DNA of 64,000 bases, taken from the NCBI GenBank assembly GCA_963775835.1, contig CAVZKV010000012.1:310001-374000 (forward strand), given 5' to 3'. A program made the translations under genes and the position numbers. The DNA is from AWTP1-13 sp963775835. GTDB taxonomy: Bacteria; Pseudomonadota; Alphaproteobacteria; Rhizobiales; Hyphomicrobiaceae. The notes under the pieces are model-generated. The model did no database searches. It was given only the letters and a program-made list of their open reading frames with translations, and was not told where the DNA came from. Within the stretch, counting starts at the first letter, position 1; each line of letters starts with the position of its first letter. This document shows positions 18,521 through 27,800 of this stretch, in pieces.

Positions 18521-19726
18521 TCAGGCCACCTTGCGATCGCGCGCCTTGACCCTTGCGAGATGGCGTTTGGCCTGCCCCTCGGCGAGCCGGCGCAATGCCG
18601 CAAGGCAGGCGTCGATCTCAACCTCGCTACTCGTGCGTCCGCTGCTGACGCGCAGGGCCGAACTGCGCAAAGCTGGCGCCGCCTGCATGGCCTCCAGCAC
18701 ATGGCTGCGCGCAACCTTGCCCGAGGAGCATGCCGACCCGGAGCTCACCGCCACCCCATCCAAATCAAGGGCGATCAGCGCCGTCTCGGCGGCAATGCCC
18801 GGCAGCGCGAAGCAGGTCGTATTGGCGAGCCGGGGCACCGCGTCGCCGAAGATCACCGCTTCCGAGCTGAGGCTGCGCAGGCCGGCCTCGAAGCGCCGCT
18901 GCAAGTGCCAACTCCGCGCGGCGACCTCGTCCTGTTCAGCTATGGCCGCCGCGAGCGCGGCCGCAAGGCCGGCAATGGCGGCGATGTTCTCCGTGCCCGA
19001 GCGCTGCCGCCGCTCCTGGCCGCCGCCGCGCAGCAGCGGCTCGCAAGCAAGATCGTCGCTGCTAAAGACCACGGCACCGACGCCCTTGGGACCGCCGAGC
19101 TTGTGCCCGGAGAGGAAGAGCACGCCGCGGCCGATGGCGTTGACGTCAAGGACGATGCGCCCCGCCGCCTGCACCGCGTCGCACACCCAGATCGCCCGCG
19201 CCGCTGCCAACAAGCCGGCAATCGGCGCCAACGGCTGCAGCACGCCGGTCTCGTTGTTGGCGGCCTGCAGGGCCACCAGCGTCGTCCCGGCACCATGCCG
19301 CGCCACCGCCGCAGCCAGGCGCCGCTCCAGCCATGCCAAGTCCACGACGCCGTCGCCATCGACGGGGATGCGCTCGACCCGCCCGGCGGCAAAGCGATGC
19401 CCCTCCAGGACGCAAGCGTGCTCGCTCGCCCCGACCAGCAGCAGCTCGACAGCCGCCTCGCTTGCGGCGCCTCCCCCGTTGGGCCTCAGCAGCCAATTGG
19501 CGGCCTCCGTCGCCCCCGAGGTAAAATAGACGCGGCGTGGATCGGCCCCGAGGCAGCCGGCAATTTGCTCGCGCGCGCCTTCCATCAGCGCGCGGGCCCG
19601 ACGCCCTTCGGCGTGGGGCGAGGACGCATTGCCAACGCAATCGAGCGCCGCCAGCATGGCGGCGCGCGCCTCAGGGCGCAACGGCGCCGTTGCGTTCCAG
19701 TCGAGATAGGTCCGCGGCCCGCTCAT
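18521..19726 (-). CDS. IscS/NifS-type cysteine desulfurase
   Basis: This 401-residue class V aminotransferase-fold desulfurase is a group I (IscS/NifS-like) enzyme, so the operon holds two desulfurases. It starts YLDWNATAPLRP; PLP Lys209 is in LSGHKLGGPKG and the catalytic Cys333 is in the mobile loop SSGSACSSG. ATG 19726 overlaps the stop of rrf2 (ATGA), which indicates translational coupling; an upstream in-frame extension runs through rrf2 and is rejected. It probably supplies sulfur to the Suf scaffold or to tRNA thiolation, for which mnmA is present at 56822. Confidence 0.93.
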   Translation of the reverse strand: MSGPRTYLDWNATAPLRPEARAAMLAALDCVGNASSPHAEGRRARALMEGAREQIAGCLGADPRRVYFTSGATEAANWLLRPNGGGAASEAAVELLLVGASEHACVLEGHRFAAGRVERIPVDGDGVVDLAWLERRLAAAVARHGAGTTLVALQAANNETGVLQPLAPIAGLLAAARAIWVCDAVQAAGRIVLDVNAIGRGVLFLSGHKLGGPKGVGAVVFSSDDLACEPLLRGGGQERRQRSGTENIAAIAGLAAALAAAIAEQDEVAARSWHLQRRFEAGLRSLSSEAVIFGDAVPRLANTTCFALPGIAAETALIALDLDGVAVSSGSACSSGKVARSHVLEAMQAAPALRSSALRVSSGRTSSEVEIDACLAALRRLAEGQAKRHLARVKARDRKVA

Positions 19727-20187
19727 TTTGCAGCAATCCGCAGCGCTTGATCGCCGACCCGCTTGGCCTGCTTGGCCGCGGGAATGCCGTCGATCACCTC
19801 GGCCAAGGTGATGCTGTCGAGGAACGCTAAAATCTGTTCGCCAAGCGCGTCCCATAGGCCGTGGGTGAGGCAGCGCTGGCCCGTCACGCAGGGCGTGGCA
19901 TCCTCGCCGTGGCAACGCGTCATGCGCACGCCTTCCTCGACCGCGGCCATGATCTCGGCCACGCTGATGCTGGCCGCCGGCCGGCCCAAGCGATAGCCAC
20001 CCGAGCGGCCGCGCGCGCTTTCCACTAGCTGGGCGCGCCGCAGCTTGACGAACAGCTGCTCCAGGTAGGCCAGTGAGATCTGTTGGCGTTCCGCGATCGA
20101 CGAAAGCGGCAGCGCGTCGCCGGCGCCGAATTTGGCGAGGTCGGCCATGGCCATGACGGCGTAGCGACCCTTGGTATTCAACTCCAC
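19723..20187 (-). CDS. Rrf2-family Fe-S regulator (IscR-like)
   Basis: This 154-residue Rrf2 winged-helix regulator leads the suf operon. The helix-turn-helix region (SSIAERQQISLAYLEQLFVK) and wing (RGRSGGYRLGRP) are clear. Cys92, Cys100, Cys106 and His109 match the cluster ligands of IscR, so it should sense Fe-S status and repress the operon. The start is GTG 20187, with GGAG 8 bases upstream. A 9-base direct repeat, GTGGAGTTG, covers both the ribosome-binding site and the start codon 14 bases apart. The name iscR is likely but not proven. Confidence 0.92.
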   Translation of the reverse strand: MELNTKGRYAVMAMADLAKFGAGDALPLSSIAERQQISLAYLEQLFVKLRRAQLVESARGRSGGYRLGRPAASISVAEIMAAVEEGVRMTRCHGEDATPCVTGQRCLTHGLWDALGEQILAFLDSITLAEVIDGIPAAKQAKRVGDQALRIAAK

Positions 20188-20342
20188 GACAGCAACTCCA
20201 CGGCTGCAGGTGCCTGCCTCGCCCCCCTTTGGTCGCTTCTTCTTGCGTTGGCCACCCCCGGCTGTGCTATGACACGGCCCATGAGCAGTTCCCGCACGAG
20301 GGGCACGCCCTCCAGCTCTTTCGAACTGTTCTAAACTTCATG

Positions 20343-20373
20343 GATATATGGAAATTCCGAGCACGCAAGTCAA
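20343..20373 (-). promoter_or_regulatory. Candidate promoter of the rrf2-suf operon
   Basis: On the minus strand, TTGACT (20368-20373) is followed 19 bases later by TATATC (20343-20348). The spacing is slightly long and the match moderate. It is the best sigma-70-like pair in the 267-base gap between rrf2 and the divergent hydrolase gene. The intervening sequence (GCGTGCTCGGAATTTCCA) is where an Rrf2 operator could lie, but I cannot match a known IscR box. Confidence 0.4.
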
Positions 20374-20454
20374 GTTTATTTGCGGCTCCTGGCGGCGCTG
20401 CCCACAGCCTCGTCCCCACGCTATCCCCTAGCCCCCGCGAGAGTGTAGTCACCG

Positions 20455-21117
20455 ATGCCTGAGCTGATCATCAACGGGCCCGCCGGACGCCTCGAAGCCC
20501 GCTATCACCACGAGGCGGGCAGCAACAGCCCGATCGCCCTCATCCTGCATCCGCATCCCCAGTTCGGCGGCACGATGAACAACCAGGTGGTCTATGCCCT
20601 CTACTATCTGTTCGTGGAGCGGGGATTTTCGGTGTTGCGCTTTAATTTCCGCGGGGTGGGGCGCAGCCAAGGCTATTTCGACAACGGACCGGGCGAACTT
20701 TCCGACGCAGCCTCCGCGCTCGACTGGCTGCAGCTGCAAAATCCCAACTCGCGCTCCTGCTGGATCGCCGGGGTGTCCTTCGGCACCTGGATTGCCATGC
20801 AGCTCTTGATGCGGCGGCCCGAGATCGACGGCTTCATCTGCGTGGCGCCGCCGGCCAACCTTTATGACTACAGTTTCCTGGCGCCGTGCCCGTCCTCGGG
20901 TTTGTTCGTGAACGGCGAGCGCGATCGCGTCGTACCCTCGGCTTCGGTGGCCGAGCTGGCAGCCAAGACCAAGGTACAAAAGGGCGTGAAGATCGAACAC
21001 GCCGTGGTGCCCGAGGCCAATCACTTCTTCCAAGACAAAATCGAAGAGCTCATAAAAGTCACCGGCGTTTATGTCGATCGCCGGATCGTCGAGCTCGAGC
21101 AGGAACGCAAGGAATAG
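20455..21117 (+). CDS. Alpha/beta hydrolase
   Basis: This is a 220-residue alpha/beta-hydrolase. It has LILHPHPQFGGTMNN, the FNFRGVGRSQG oxyanion region, the nucleophile elbow GVSFG (Ser at about residue 107), and a C-terminal EANHFF segment carrying the probable catalytic His; an Asp in GERDRVVP is the third triad candidate. No signal peptide. It is divergent from the suf operon. Homologues are often annotated as dienelactone-hydrolase-like or esterase, but the substrate is unknown. Confidence 0.82.
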   Translation: MPELIINGPAGRLEARYHHEAGSNSPIALILHPHPQFGGTMNNQVVYALYYLFVERGFSVLRFNFRGVGRSQGYFDNGPGELSDAASALDWLQLQNPNSRSCWIAGVSFGTWIAMQLLMRRPEIDGFICVAPPANLYDYSFLAPCPSSGLFVNGERDRVVPSASVAELAAKTKVQKGVKIEHAVVPEANHFFQDKIEELIKVTGVYVDRRIVELEQERKE

Positions 21118-21181
21118 CCGGCCGCGCTTGCCGGATCGCGCGACCTTCGAGGGCCCGCCCCGGCGCGCGTCGCGCGCGGTC

Positions 21182-22312
21182 TCAGGCGGAGGGGCCCCTT
21201 TGCGGCGACGGCGCGCCGCGGGCAACGACACCACCCGACAGCGGCGCTGGCACCCCCGTCGTGCCGGGAAAGCTGATCGGCAGGCCCTTCAGGGAACGCA
21301 CCGCAAGGTAGGCCCACGCCTCAGCCTCCATCGCATCCCCGTCGACGCCGGTCGCCTCGGCCGGGGCGACCGCGGCCTCGACCCGCCCCGCCAGCATCGC
21401 CATCAAGGTCTTGTTGCGACGACCGCCACCCGAGACGACCCATAGCCGGGGTTGCTCGGGAAAATGCTCGCGGGCGCGGGCGATGCTCTCAACCGTGAAG
21501 GCCGTCAGCGTCGCCGCACCGTCGGCGTCGCTGAGCCCAGCGACGGGGTCGAGGCCGAAGGCATTGCGATCGAGCGACTTGGGTGGCGGCTCGCCGAAAT
21601 AGGCATGGCGCAGGTAGCCGGTGACGACGTCCGCGTGCGCACGCCCCGCCGCGGCTAGCTCACCGTTGTGGTCGCGAGCCAGACCTTGCCGGCGCTGCAT
21701 CCAATCATCGATCAGGGCATTGCCAGGCCCGGTATCGAACGCCAACAATTCGCCCGCCGCGCCGATCCAGGTGACGTTGGCAACTCCGCCGATGTTGACG
21801 ATCACCACCGGCTTGCTCTGCCGCGCCATCAGCGCACCATGATAGGCCGGGGCGAGTGGGGCGCCTTGGCCACCGGCCGCCACATCTGCCGCGCGCAAGT
21901 CATAGACCACGTCAACCGAGAGCCGCCGCGCCAAGCCGGCGCCATCGCCAAGCTGTACCGTCAGGCCTCGCTCGGGCGCGTGCAGCACGGTGTGGCCGTG
22001 AAAGCCCGCGACGTCGATTTGCGCCGCCGCCAGGCCTGCCTCCGCAAGAAAGCGCGCGGCCGCCTCGGCATGCAATTGCGTCAGTTCGGCCTCGACGGCG
22101 GCCAAGCTGCCGGGACGCTCATGCCGACCGGCAAGGCCGGCCGCCGCGCCGATCGCGGCGCCCAGGCGCTGGCGGAACGCCTCGGCGTATGGGTAGGTGG
22201 CGGAGGGCCCGCGGGTGGCGCGCTCGGCCCCGTCGGTCTCGATCAGGGCGACATCGATGCCGTCCATCGAGGTGCCGCTCATCAGGCCGATCGCGCGCAT
22301 CATTTTAGCCAT
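21182..22312 (-). CDS. anmK: Anhydro-N-acetylmuramic acid kinase
   Basis: AnmK phosphorylates and opens 1,6-anhydro-MurNAc released by peptidoglycan turnover, yielding MurNAc-6-P. The 376-residue product opens with AIGLMSGTSMDGIDVALIET, the family signature, and shows GFHGHTV, VNIGGVANVT, FDTGPGNALIDDWM and SGGGRRN. ATG 22312 (MAKMM) has GGGAG 6 bases upstream; an in-frame ATG at 22330 is less well served. It is divergent from tyrS, a common alphaproteobacterial arrangement. Confidence 0.94.
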   Translation of the reverse strand: MAKMMRAIGLMSGTSMDGIDVALIETDGAERATRGPSATYPYAEAFRQRLGAAIGAAAGLAGRHERPGSLAAVEAELTQLHAEAAARFLAEAGLAAAQIDVAGFHGHTVLHAPERGLTVQLGDGAGLARRLSVDVVYDLRAADVAAGGQGAPLAPAYHGALMARQSKPVVIVNIGGVANVTWIGAAGELLAFDTGPGNALIDDWMQRRQGLARDHNGELAAAGRAHADVVTGYLRHAYFGEPPPKSLDRNAFGLDPVAGLSDADGAATLTAFTVESIARAREHFPEQPRLWVVSGGGRRNKTLMAMLAGRVEAAVAPAEATGVDGDAMEAEAWAYLAVRSLKGLPISFPGTTGVPAPLSGGVVARGAPSPQRGPSA

Positions 22313-22411
22313 CGCGGGCTCCCGTAGCATCTTCCACTCGCCTTAATCGCCTGAAACGTGTAGGCGGTGCGTACGCCATCGCTAGCAGCCCTTTGAACCC
22401 GCCGCAGGCCT

Positions 22412-23662
22412 ATGCGCAAATACCAATCGGACTTTCTGCAAACGCTCGATGAGCGCGGCTACATCCACCAGTGCTCCGACTTCGACGGCCTCGATCGCCT
22501 GGCGGCGGCCGGCGAGGTCATCGCCTACGTCGGCTATGACTGCACCGCACCTTCGCTGCACATCGGCCACCTGATCTCGATCATGATGCTCACCTGGCTG
22601 CAGCGGACCGGCGGCAAGCCCATTGCCCTGATGGGCGGCGGCACCACCCGGGTCGGCGACCCGTCCGGCAAGGACGAGACGCGGCGCATCCTTCCCATCG
22701 AGACGATCGAAAGCAACAAGGAAGCCATCAAAGGCGTGTTCGCTCGCTTCTTGCAATTCGGCGGCGGCGCGACCGCGGCGCTGATGCTCGACAACGCCGA
22801 GTGGCTGGCACCGCTCAACTATATCGAGTTCCTGCGCGATGTGGGGCGACATTTCTCGGTCAATCGCATGCTGACCATGGATTCGGCTAAACTTCGCCTG
22901 GAGCGGGACCAGGAGCTGTCCTTCATCGAATTCAACTACATGCTGTTGCAGGCCTACGATTTCGTCGAACAGGCCAAACGCTACGGCTGCAACCTGCAGA
23001 TGGGCGGCTCGGACCAGTGGGGCAACATCGTCACGGGCATTGATCTCGGCCGCCGCATGGGCACCCACCAACTTCATGCCCTGACCTGCCCGCTACTCAC
23101 CACCGCCTCGGGCGCCAAGATGGGCAAGACCGCGGCGGGCGCGGTGTGGCTCAATCGAGACATGCTTGCCGTTTACGACTACTGGCAGTTCTGGCGCAAT
23201 ACCGAGGACGGCGACGTTGAGCGTTTCCTCAAACTGTTCACGTTTCTGCCCTTGGCCGAGATCGCCAAGTTGGCGGCGCTCAAGGGTGCGCTGATCAACG
23301 AGGCCAAGAAGGTGCTTGCCACCGAGGCAACCGCCCTGCTGCATGGCCGCGCTGCCGCCGAAGCCGCGGCAAAAACCGCCCAGGAGACGTTTGAGAAGGG
23401 CACGACCAGCCAGGGCCTGCCAACCGTCGAGATCGCTCAAGCCGAACTCGCCGCCGGGTTCGGCGTGCTGGCGGCGTTTGTGAAGTCGGGGCTCGTCAAA
23501 TCCAACGGCGAGGCGCGGCGCCAGATCGAGGGCGGCGGGCTGCGCGTCAACGACACCCCCTTGAGTGACGTCAATGGCAAACTCACGCCTGCGGACCTGG
23601 CCGACGGCGTCATCAAGCTTTCGCTCGGCCGCAAGCGCCATGTGCTGCTAAAGGCGGTCTAG
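22412..23662 (+). CDS. tyrS: Tyrosyl-tRNA synthetase
   Basis: This class I synthetase, 416 residues, charges tRNA-Tyr. HIGHL lies at residues 50-54 and the KMSKS-type motif KMGKT near residue 230. The tyrosine-binding region SFIEFNYMLLQAYDF and GGSDQWGN are present. A C-terminal S4-like RNA-binding domain covers roughly the last 65 residues (SNGEARRQIEGGGLRVND). Confidence 0.97.
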   Translation: MRKYQSDFLQTLDERGYIHQCSDFDGLDRLAAAGEVIAYVGYDCTAPSLHIGHLISIMMLTWLQRTGGKPIALMGGGTTRVGDPSGKDETRRILPIETIESNKEAIKGVFARFLQFGGGATAALMLDNAEWLAPLNYIEFLRDVGRHFSVNRMLTMDSAKLRLERDQELSFIEFNYMLLQAYDFVEQAKRYGCNLQMGGSDQWGNIVTGIDLGRRMGTHQLHALTCPLLTTASGAKMGKTAAGAVWLNRDMLAVYDYWQFWRNTEDGDVERFLKLFTFLPLAEIAKLAALKGALINEAKKVLATEATALLHGRAAAEAAAKTAQETFEKGTTSQGLPTVEIAQAELAAGFGVLAAFVKSGLVKSNGEARRQIEGGGLRVNDTPLSDVNGKLTPADLADGVIKLSLGRKRHVLLKAV

Positions 23663-23688
23663 CCTGCCGGCGCTCAGGGCCGATCAGG

Positions 23689-23708
23689 GCCGAGCACGAC
23701 GGCTCGGC
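23689..23708. terminator. Hairpin between convergent tyrS and aldo/keto reductase
   Basis: A perfect 7-bp stem GCCGAGC / GCTCGGC with loop ACGACG lies 26 bases after the tyrS stop and 17 bases before the converging stop. It has no T-run, so it may act as a bidirectional mRNA end or Rho-assisted site. Confidence 0.35.
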
Positions 23709-23725
23709 ACCCTGGTCTGGCGCCT

Positions 23726-24673
23726 TTAAGCGCTTGCCCCGTCGAGCTCATCGGTTGCGGCCTTGTCGAGTTGAAGCCTGATCCCGGTCGTCAACTCCTC
23801 GAGCTGGGCCATGCTGGTGGCGCTGGCGATCGGCGCCGTCACGGCCGGACGGTCGCGCAGCCAGGCAAGGGCCACCTGACCGGGTTTGGCATTGCAGCGC
23901 GCCGCCACCGCATCCAGCGCCTTGAGGATGCGGCGACCCCGGTCGTTGAGGTAGCTCGCCATGCGACCGCCGCGCGGGCTTTTAGAAAAGTCGGCCTCCG
24001 AACGGTACTTGCCGGTGAGGAAACCGGCAGCCAGGGCGTAGTAGGGGATGACGCCGACGTTCTCGCGCACACACAAGGCCGCGAGCGCGCTCTCGAATGG
24101 GGCGCGATCGGATAGGTTGTAGAGCGGCTGCAGGGTCTGATAGCGCGGCAGCTTATGGCTGGCGCTGGTCTTGAGGGCTGCCGCCAGTCGCGGCGCCTCG
24201 TAGTTCGACGCCCCGATGGCGCGCACTTTGCCTTGTTCGATCAGCCGCTGATAGGCGCCGAGCGTCTCCTCCAGGGGAGCCTCCGTGTCGTCGCTGTGCG
24301 ACTGGTAAAGATCGATATAGTCGGTCTGCAAGCGATTGAGCGAGTCCTCCACCCGCGCCATGATATAGGGCCGGCGCAGGCCCTGGCCGATGTCGGGCAT
24401 TTCCATGCCGACCTTGGTGGCGATCACCACCTTGCTTCTGTTGCCGCGCGCCTTCAGCCAGTTGCCGATGATGGTTTCGGATTCGCCGCCTTTATGGCCC
24501 GGCACCCATTTGGAGTAAACGTCGGCGGTATCGATGCAGTTAAAGCCGGCCGCGACGAAACCGTCGAGCAGCTTGAAGGAGGTCGCCGCGTCCGCCGTCC
24601 AGCCCAACACGTTGCCGCCGAAAATCAGCGGCGCAATCTCAAGCCCCGAATTTCCCAATTTACGCTTGTCCAT
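23726..24673 (-). CDS. Aldo/keto reductase
   Basis: This 315-residue NAD(P)H-dependent (beta/alpha)8 oxidoreductase starts at ATG 24673 behind GGGGAG. The AKR active site is visible: Asp and Tyr in FNCIDTADVYSKW, Lys in SKVVIATKVG, and His in YIDLYQSHSDD. GASNYEAPRL and the C-terminal IASATSMAQLEE nucleotide-binding region follow. It is convergent with tyrS. Substrate is unknown. Confidence 0.92.
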   Translation of the reverse strand: MDKRKLGNSGLEIAPLIFGGNVLGWTADAATSFKLLDGFVAAGFNCIDTADVYSKWVPGHKGGESETIIGNWLKARGNRSKVVIATKVGMEMPDIGQGLRRPYIMARVEDSLNRLQTDYIDLYQSHSDDTEAPLEETLGAYQRLIEQGKVRAIGASNYEAPRLAAALKTSASHKLPRYQTLQPLYNLSDRAPFESALAALCVRENVGVIPYYALAAGFLTGKYRSEADFSKSPRGGRMASYLNDRGRRILKALDAVAARCNAKPGQVALAWLRDRPAVTAPIASATSMAQLEELTTGIRLQLDKAATDELDGASA

Positions 24674-24814
24674 ATTTCTCCCCGTGCGAGGCACGCTGCC
24701 GCCACGATCATGCCGCTGCCAACGCCGCGACCGCGGCGCGCGCAACTATGGCACGTCGCGCGCCCGCAACAAAAGTCGCGTCTGGCGCCGTCTGGCGCCG
24801 CCCCTTCGCTTGCG

Positions 24815-27800
24815 CTAGCGCTTCTTGGCGGACGCCGCCGGCTCGCCCTCGGCCGACCAGCCGCCGCCGATTTCGGGCTGCACCCGAGCCTCGAAGCCAT
24901 TGTTGGAGGTTGCCGCCGCCGGTGCACTTGAAGCGCGCGGGGCGGGTTCGCTGCGCCCTTGCGGCCTGTCGCGCGGCACGATGCGTTGCGTGTCGGGCGC
25001 CATCTGCATGATCTCGCGCGTCACGCCGGGTGTAATCACGGAGAACGGATTGACGATGATCTGCGGCGCGCTCATCGAGCCTTGAATGGCGAACGTCATC
25101 GCAAACACCCCATCGCCGCGCGGCCCCGTCAACAAGGGACCGAACAGCGGCAGGCCGCGAAACATCGTATTGAGCCCCGCCAGCGGCGTGAAGGTGCCGC
25201 CAACATTGAGATTTTGCGAGCGGAAATCGATCTTGCCGCGCATGTTGGCACTGAGCACTGGCCCGTCGAGCCGGGCCTCGTTGAGAAGAAACTGCCCGTG
25301 CCCGACGGAGAAGGGCACGCGCAGCGTCTCAAAGGCGAATTGCTCGCGCACGATGCCGCGTTTCTCGGCCGATCCGATCGGCCGCACGGCGCCGTCGGCC
25401 TGCTGCACCAGCAGATCGCCGCCGACGGCATCGCCGAGCAAGACGAAATTCTTGGCCCATAGCGTGCCGGTGCGCTGGGCCACGCCCGAGCCTTCGAGGT
25501 TGACCTCGAGGTTCATGCTGCCGCCGACCGCGCTGGTATAGAACCCAACCAGCTTGAACAGCTGCCCGGCATCGTTGGCCTCGGCCCGCAGCAGCCGCGC
25601 TTGCCCGGGCTCGGGACGCAGCACGGCGGCGAAGGCCTTATTGCCCTCGAGGACACCGCGCGCGTCGAGCGCCGTCAGCTTGTTGTTGCGCTTTTGCAGC
25701 CACACCTTGACGTTGCGCAGCGCACCGTCGTTATAGCCGACCACGGTATCGATCTCGGCGCGAAGATCCAGGCCCGGGCGCACCTTGCTGTCGCGGTCGT
25801 GGATGCCGGCGACATCAAAGAACGATTGAAACAGATCCCTGCCGTCATAGCGCGGCCCTTTGGCCGTCACCTCCCAAACCCCGTCGGGGCGCATCTTGCC
25901 GTGCGCCTGTAGGCTGGTGATGACGTTGATCGAGAAATTGGGGAAACGATACTCGCGGACGCGGTGATCCGGCCCCACGCCCATCCAGCCCTCGATCGCC
26001 ACGTTGTCGCCAACCAGCTGCACGTTCATCAGCTCGATCGGATGCGTCGTGCCGTTCCTGACGATATCGCACTGGAATGTGCTGGAGCGTCCCTTGGGCT
26101 TCTTCCAGGCGATGCTGTCGAGCACGATCTCGGCGTTGGCCAGGTCGGCGCGTAGATGCACGCGCTGCTCGTTTTGCGCATCGCGTGCGACCGTGATTTC
26201 GGCGGCGACCTCGCCCTGCACGATATCGTTGATGTCGAGGCCGAGCTGCGTGCGATCGTTGGCATCGAGGCTGGTCGTAAGCGTGAGCGGCGGCTGCTTG
26301 TCCAGCGGCACGCCAAACACATGCTGCCAGTTGGCCTTGATCGGCACGCCCTTGATCAGCATGTCGCCGCGCGCCTCCACGGCCGTACCTGTCAGCTCCA
26401 AGGCGATATTGGCACCGTGCACGTCGTAGGGCGGAAAGATTTGCGGCAGGCGCCCATCGCTGATGCGCGCCTTGCCGTCGATTTTCAGGTCGGCGGCTGC
26501 CACGGCGTGCTGCAGGGGAAGCGCTAGCGAAAGCTGGGCCTCGAGTTTGCCGTCGACCGTCGCCGGGTTGAGCCCGCTGTCCTGCAGAACATTGAATGGT
26601 TCCTGCGCCAGCATCTCCAGGGCCAATGACAACGGCCCCTGCGCTTTGGCCGTGATGTGGCCGGTGCGCGGCAGGGGCTCTTGCATGTCGACGCTGAAGT
26701 TGCCCTTGACGCCGATGCGGCGCCCGTCGCTGGCAACAAAGGCGCCCTCGGGTGCCGAGACCTCAAAGGTATGACCGTCGAGACGCGCCAGCGCGCGCGG
26801 CAGTTCCAGCGCCGGCCAGCGATCGCTCAAGGCGAGCGCCAGGTCGCTGCCCACCAGGGTGAGCGAGACGCGGTCCGCCGCGCTCTGGCGCCCCGAACGC
26901 TCCCCGCCCGGGGCCCCATCACCGGAGGTCAGCTTGAAGGAGCCACCCTGCAGCTGCCCGCGCACCAGGCGCTGGCCGATCCAGGCGCGGGTCTGCGGCG
27001 CCAGCGCCGCGGGCCATAGTGCCTTGAAGGTCTTTTCCGGCATGGCGCCGATCTTGCCTTCGAGGCGCGCGACCGGCGCGCCGCCCATGCCGGCAACGTC
27101 GCCTTCTGCGGTAACTTCGGCGCCGCCGGCCCGCAGCAAAAATTCGCTGAGCACGACCCGGCCACGCTCGGGTGCCAGAAAGCCGTGCGCCGACCAATCG
27201 TCGATCGGCAGGCGCTCGTGCGCGGGCAGCTCGGCGCCAATCCAGCCACCCTCGGATTTGAGTGCGAAGGCCCAGGCGGGACCTTCCGGTGCGCGCGCGT
27301 CGTGCGCCACGCTGCCGGCGAACTGCACGCGACTGTCGCCCCACACCAGCACCGAGGGCGCAATCTCGAAGCGGCGCGTGTCGCTCTGGTAGGAGATCTC
27401 CAAATGCCCGCCGTCGATTGCAAACGGTGTTTCCGCCAGCCAGGGCAGCGCCACCGTTCCCGGAGCCGCGTCGATGCCGATCCGGCCCCCTAAGATGTCG
27501 CCGTCGCTCGAGAGGTCGAGGTAGGCCTCTGCCCACACCGGCAAATCGAAACCTTCGAGCCCGGCCAGATGCGGCAAGGTGCGCGCCAAGCCGCGCGGCA
27601 CCAGGTTCTGCACCGAGACGGCAAGCTGCAGGGTTCCGGTCTTCTCGGCCTCAAAGGTGCGGAAGTTGAGGTTCCACGGCCCGGCTAGGGATTCGACCTT
27701 GGCACGCCCGGCGATCGAACTGCGGCTGCGGCGATGGTCGAGATCAACGTCGAGTTCCGGCAGGCGCCAAATGCTCTTGCGGCTGCCGTTGTCGACGATG

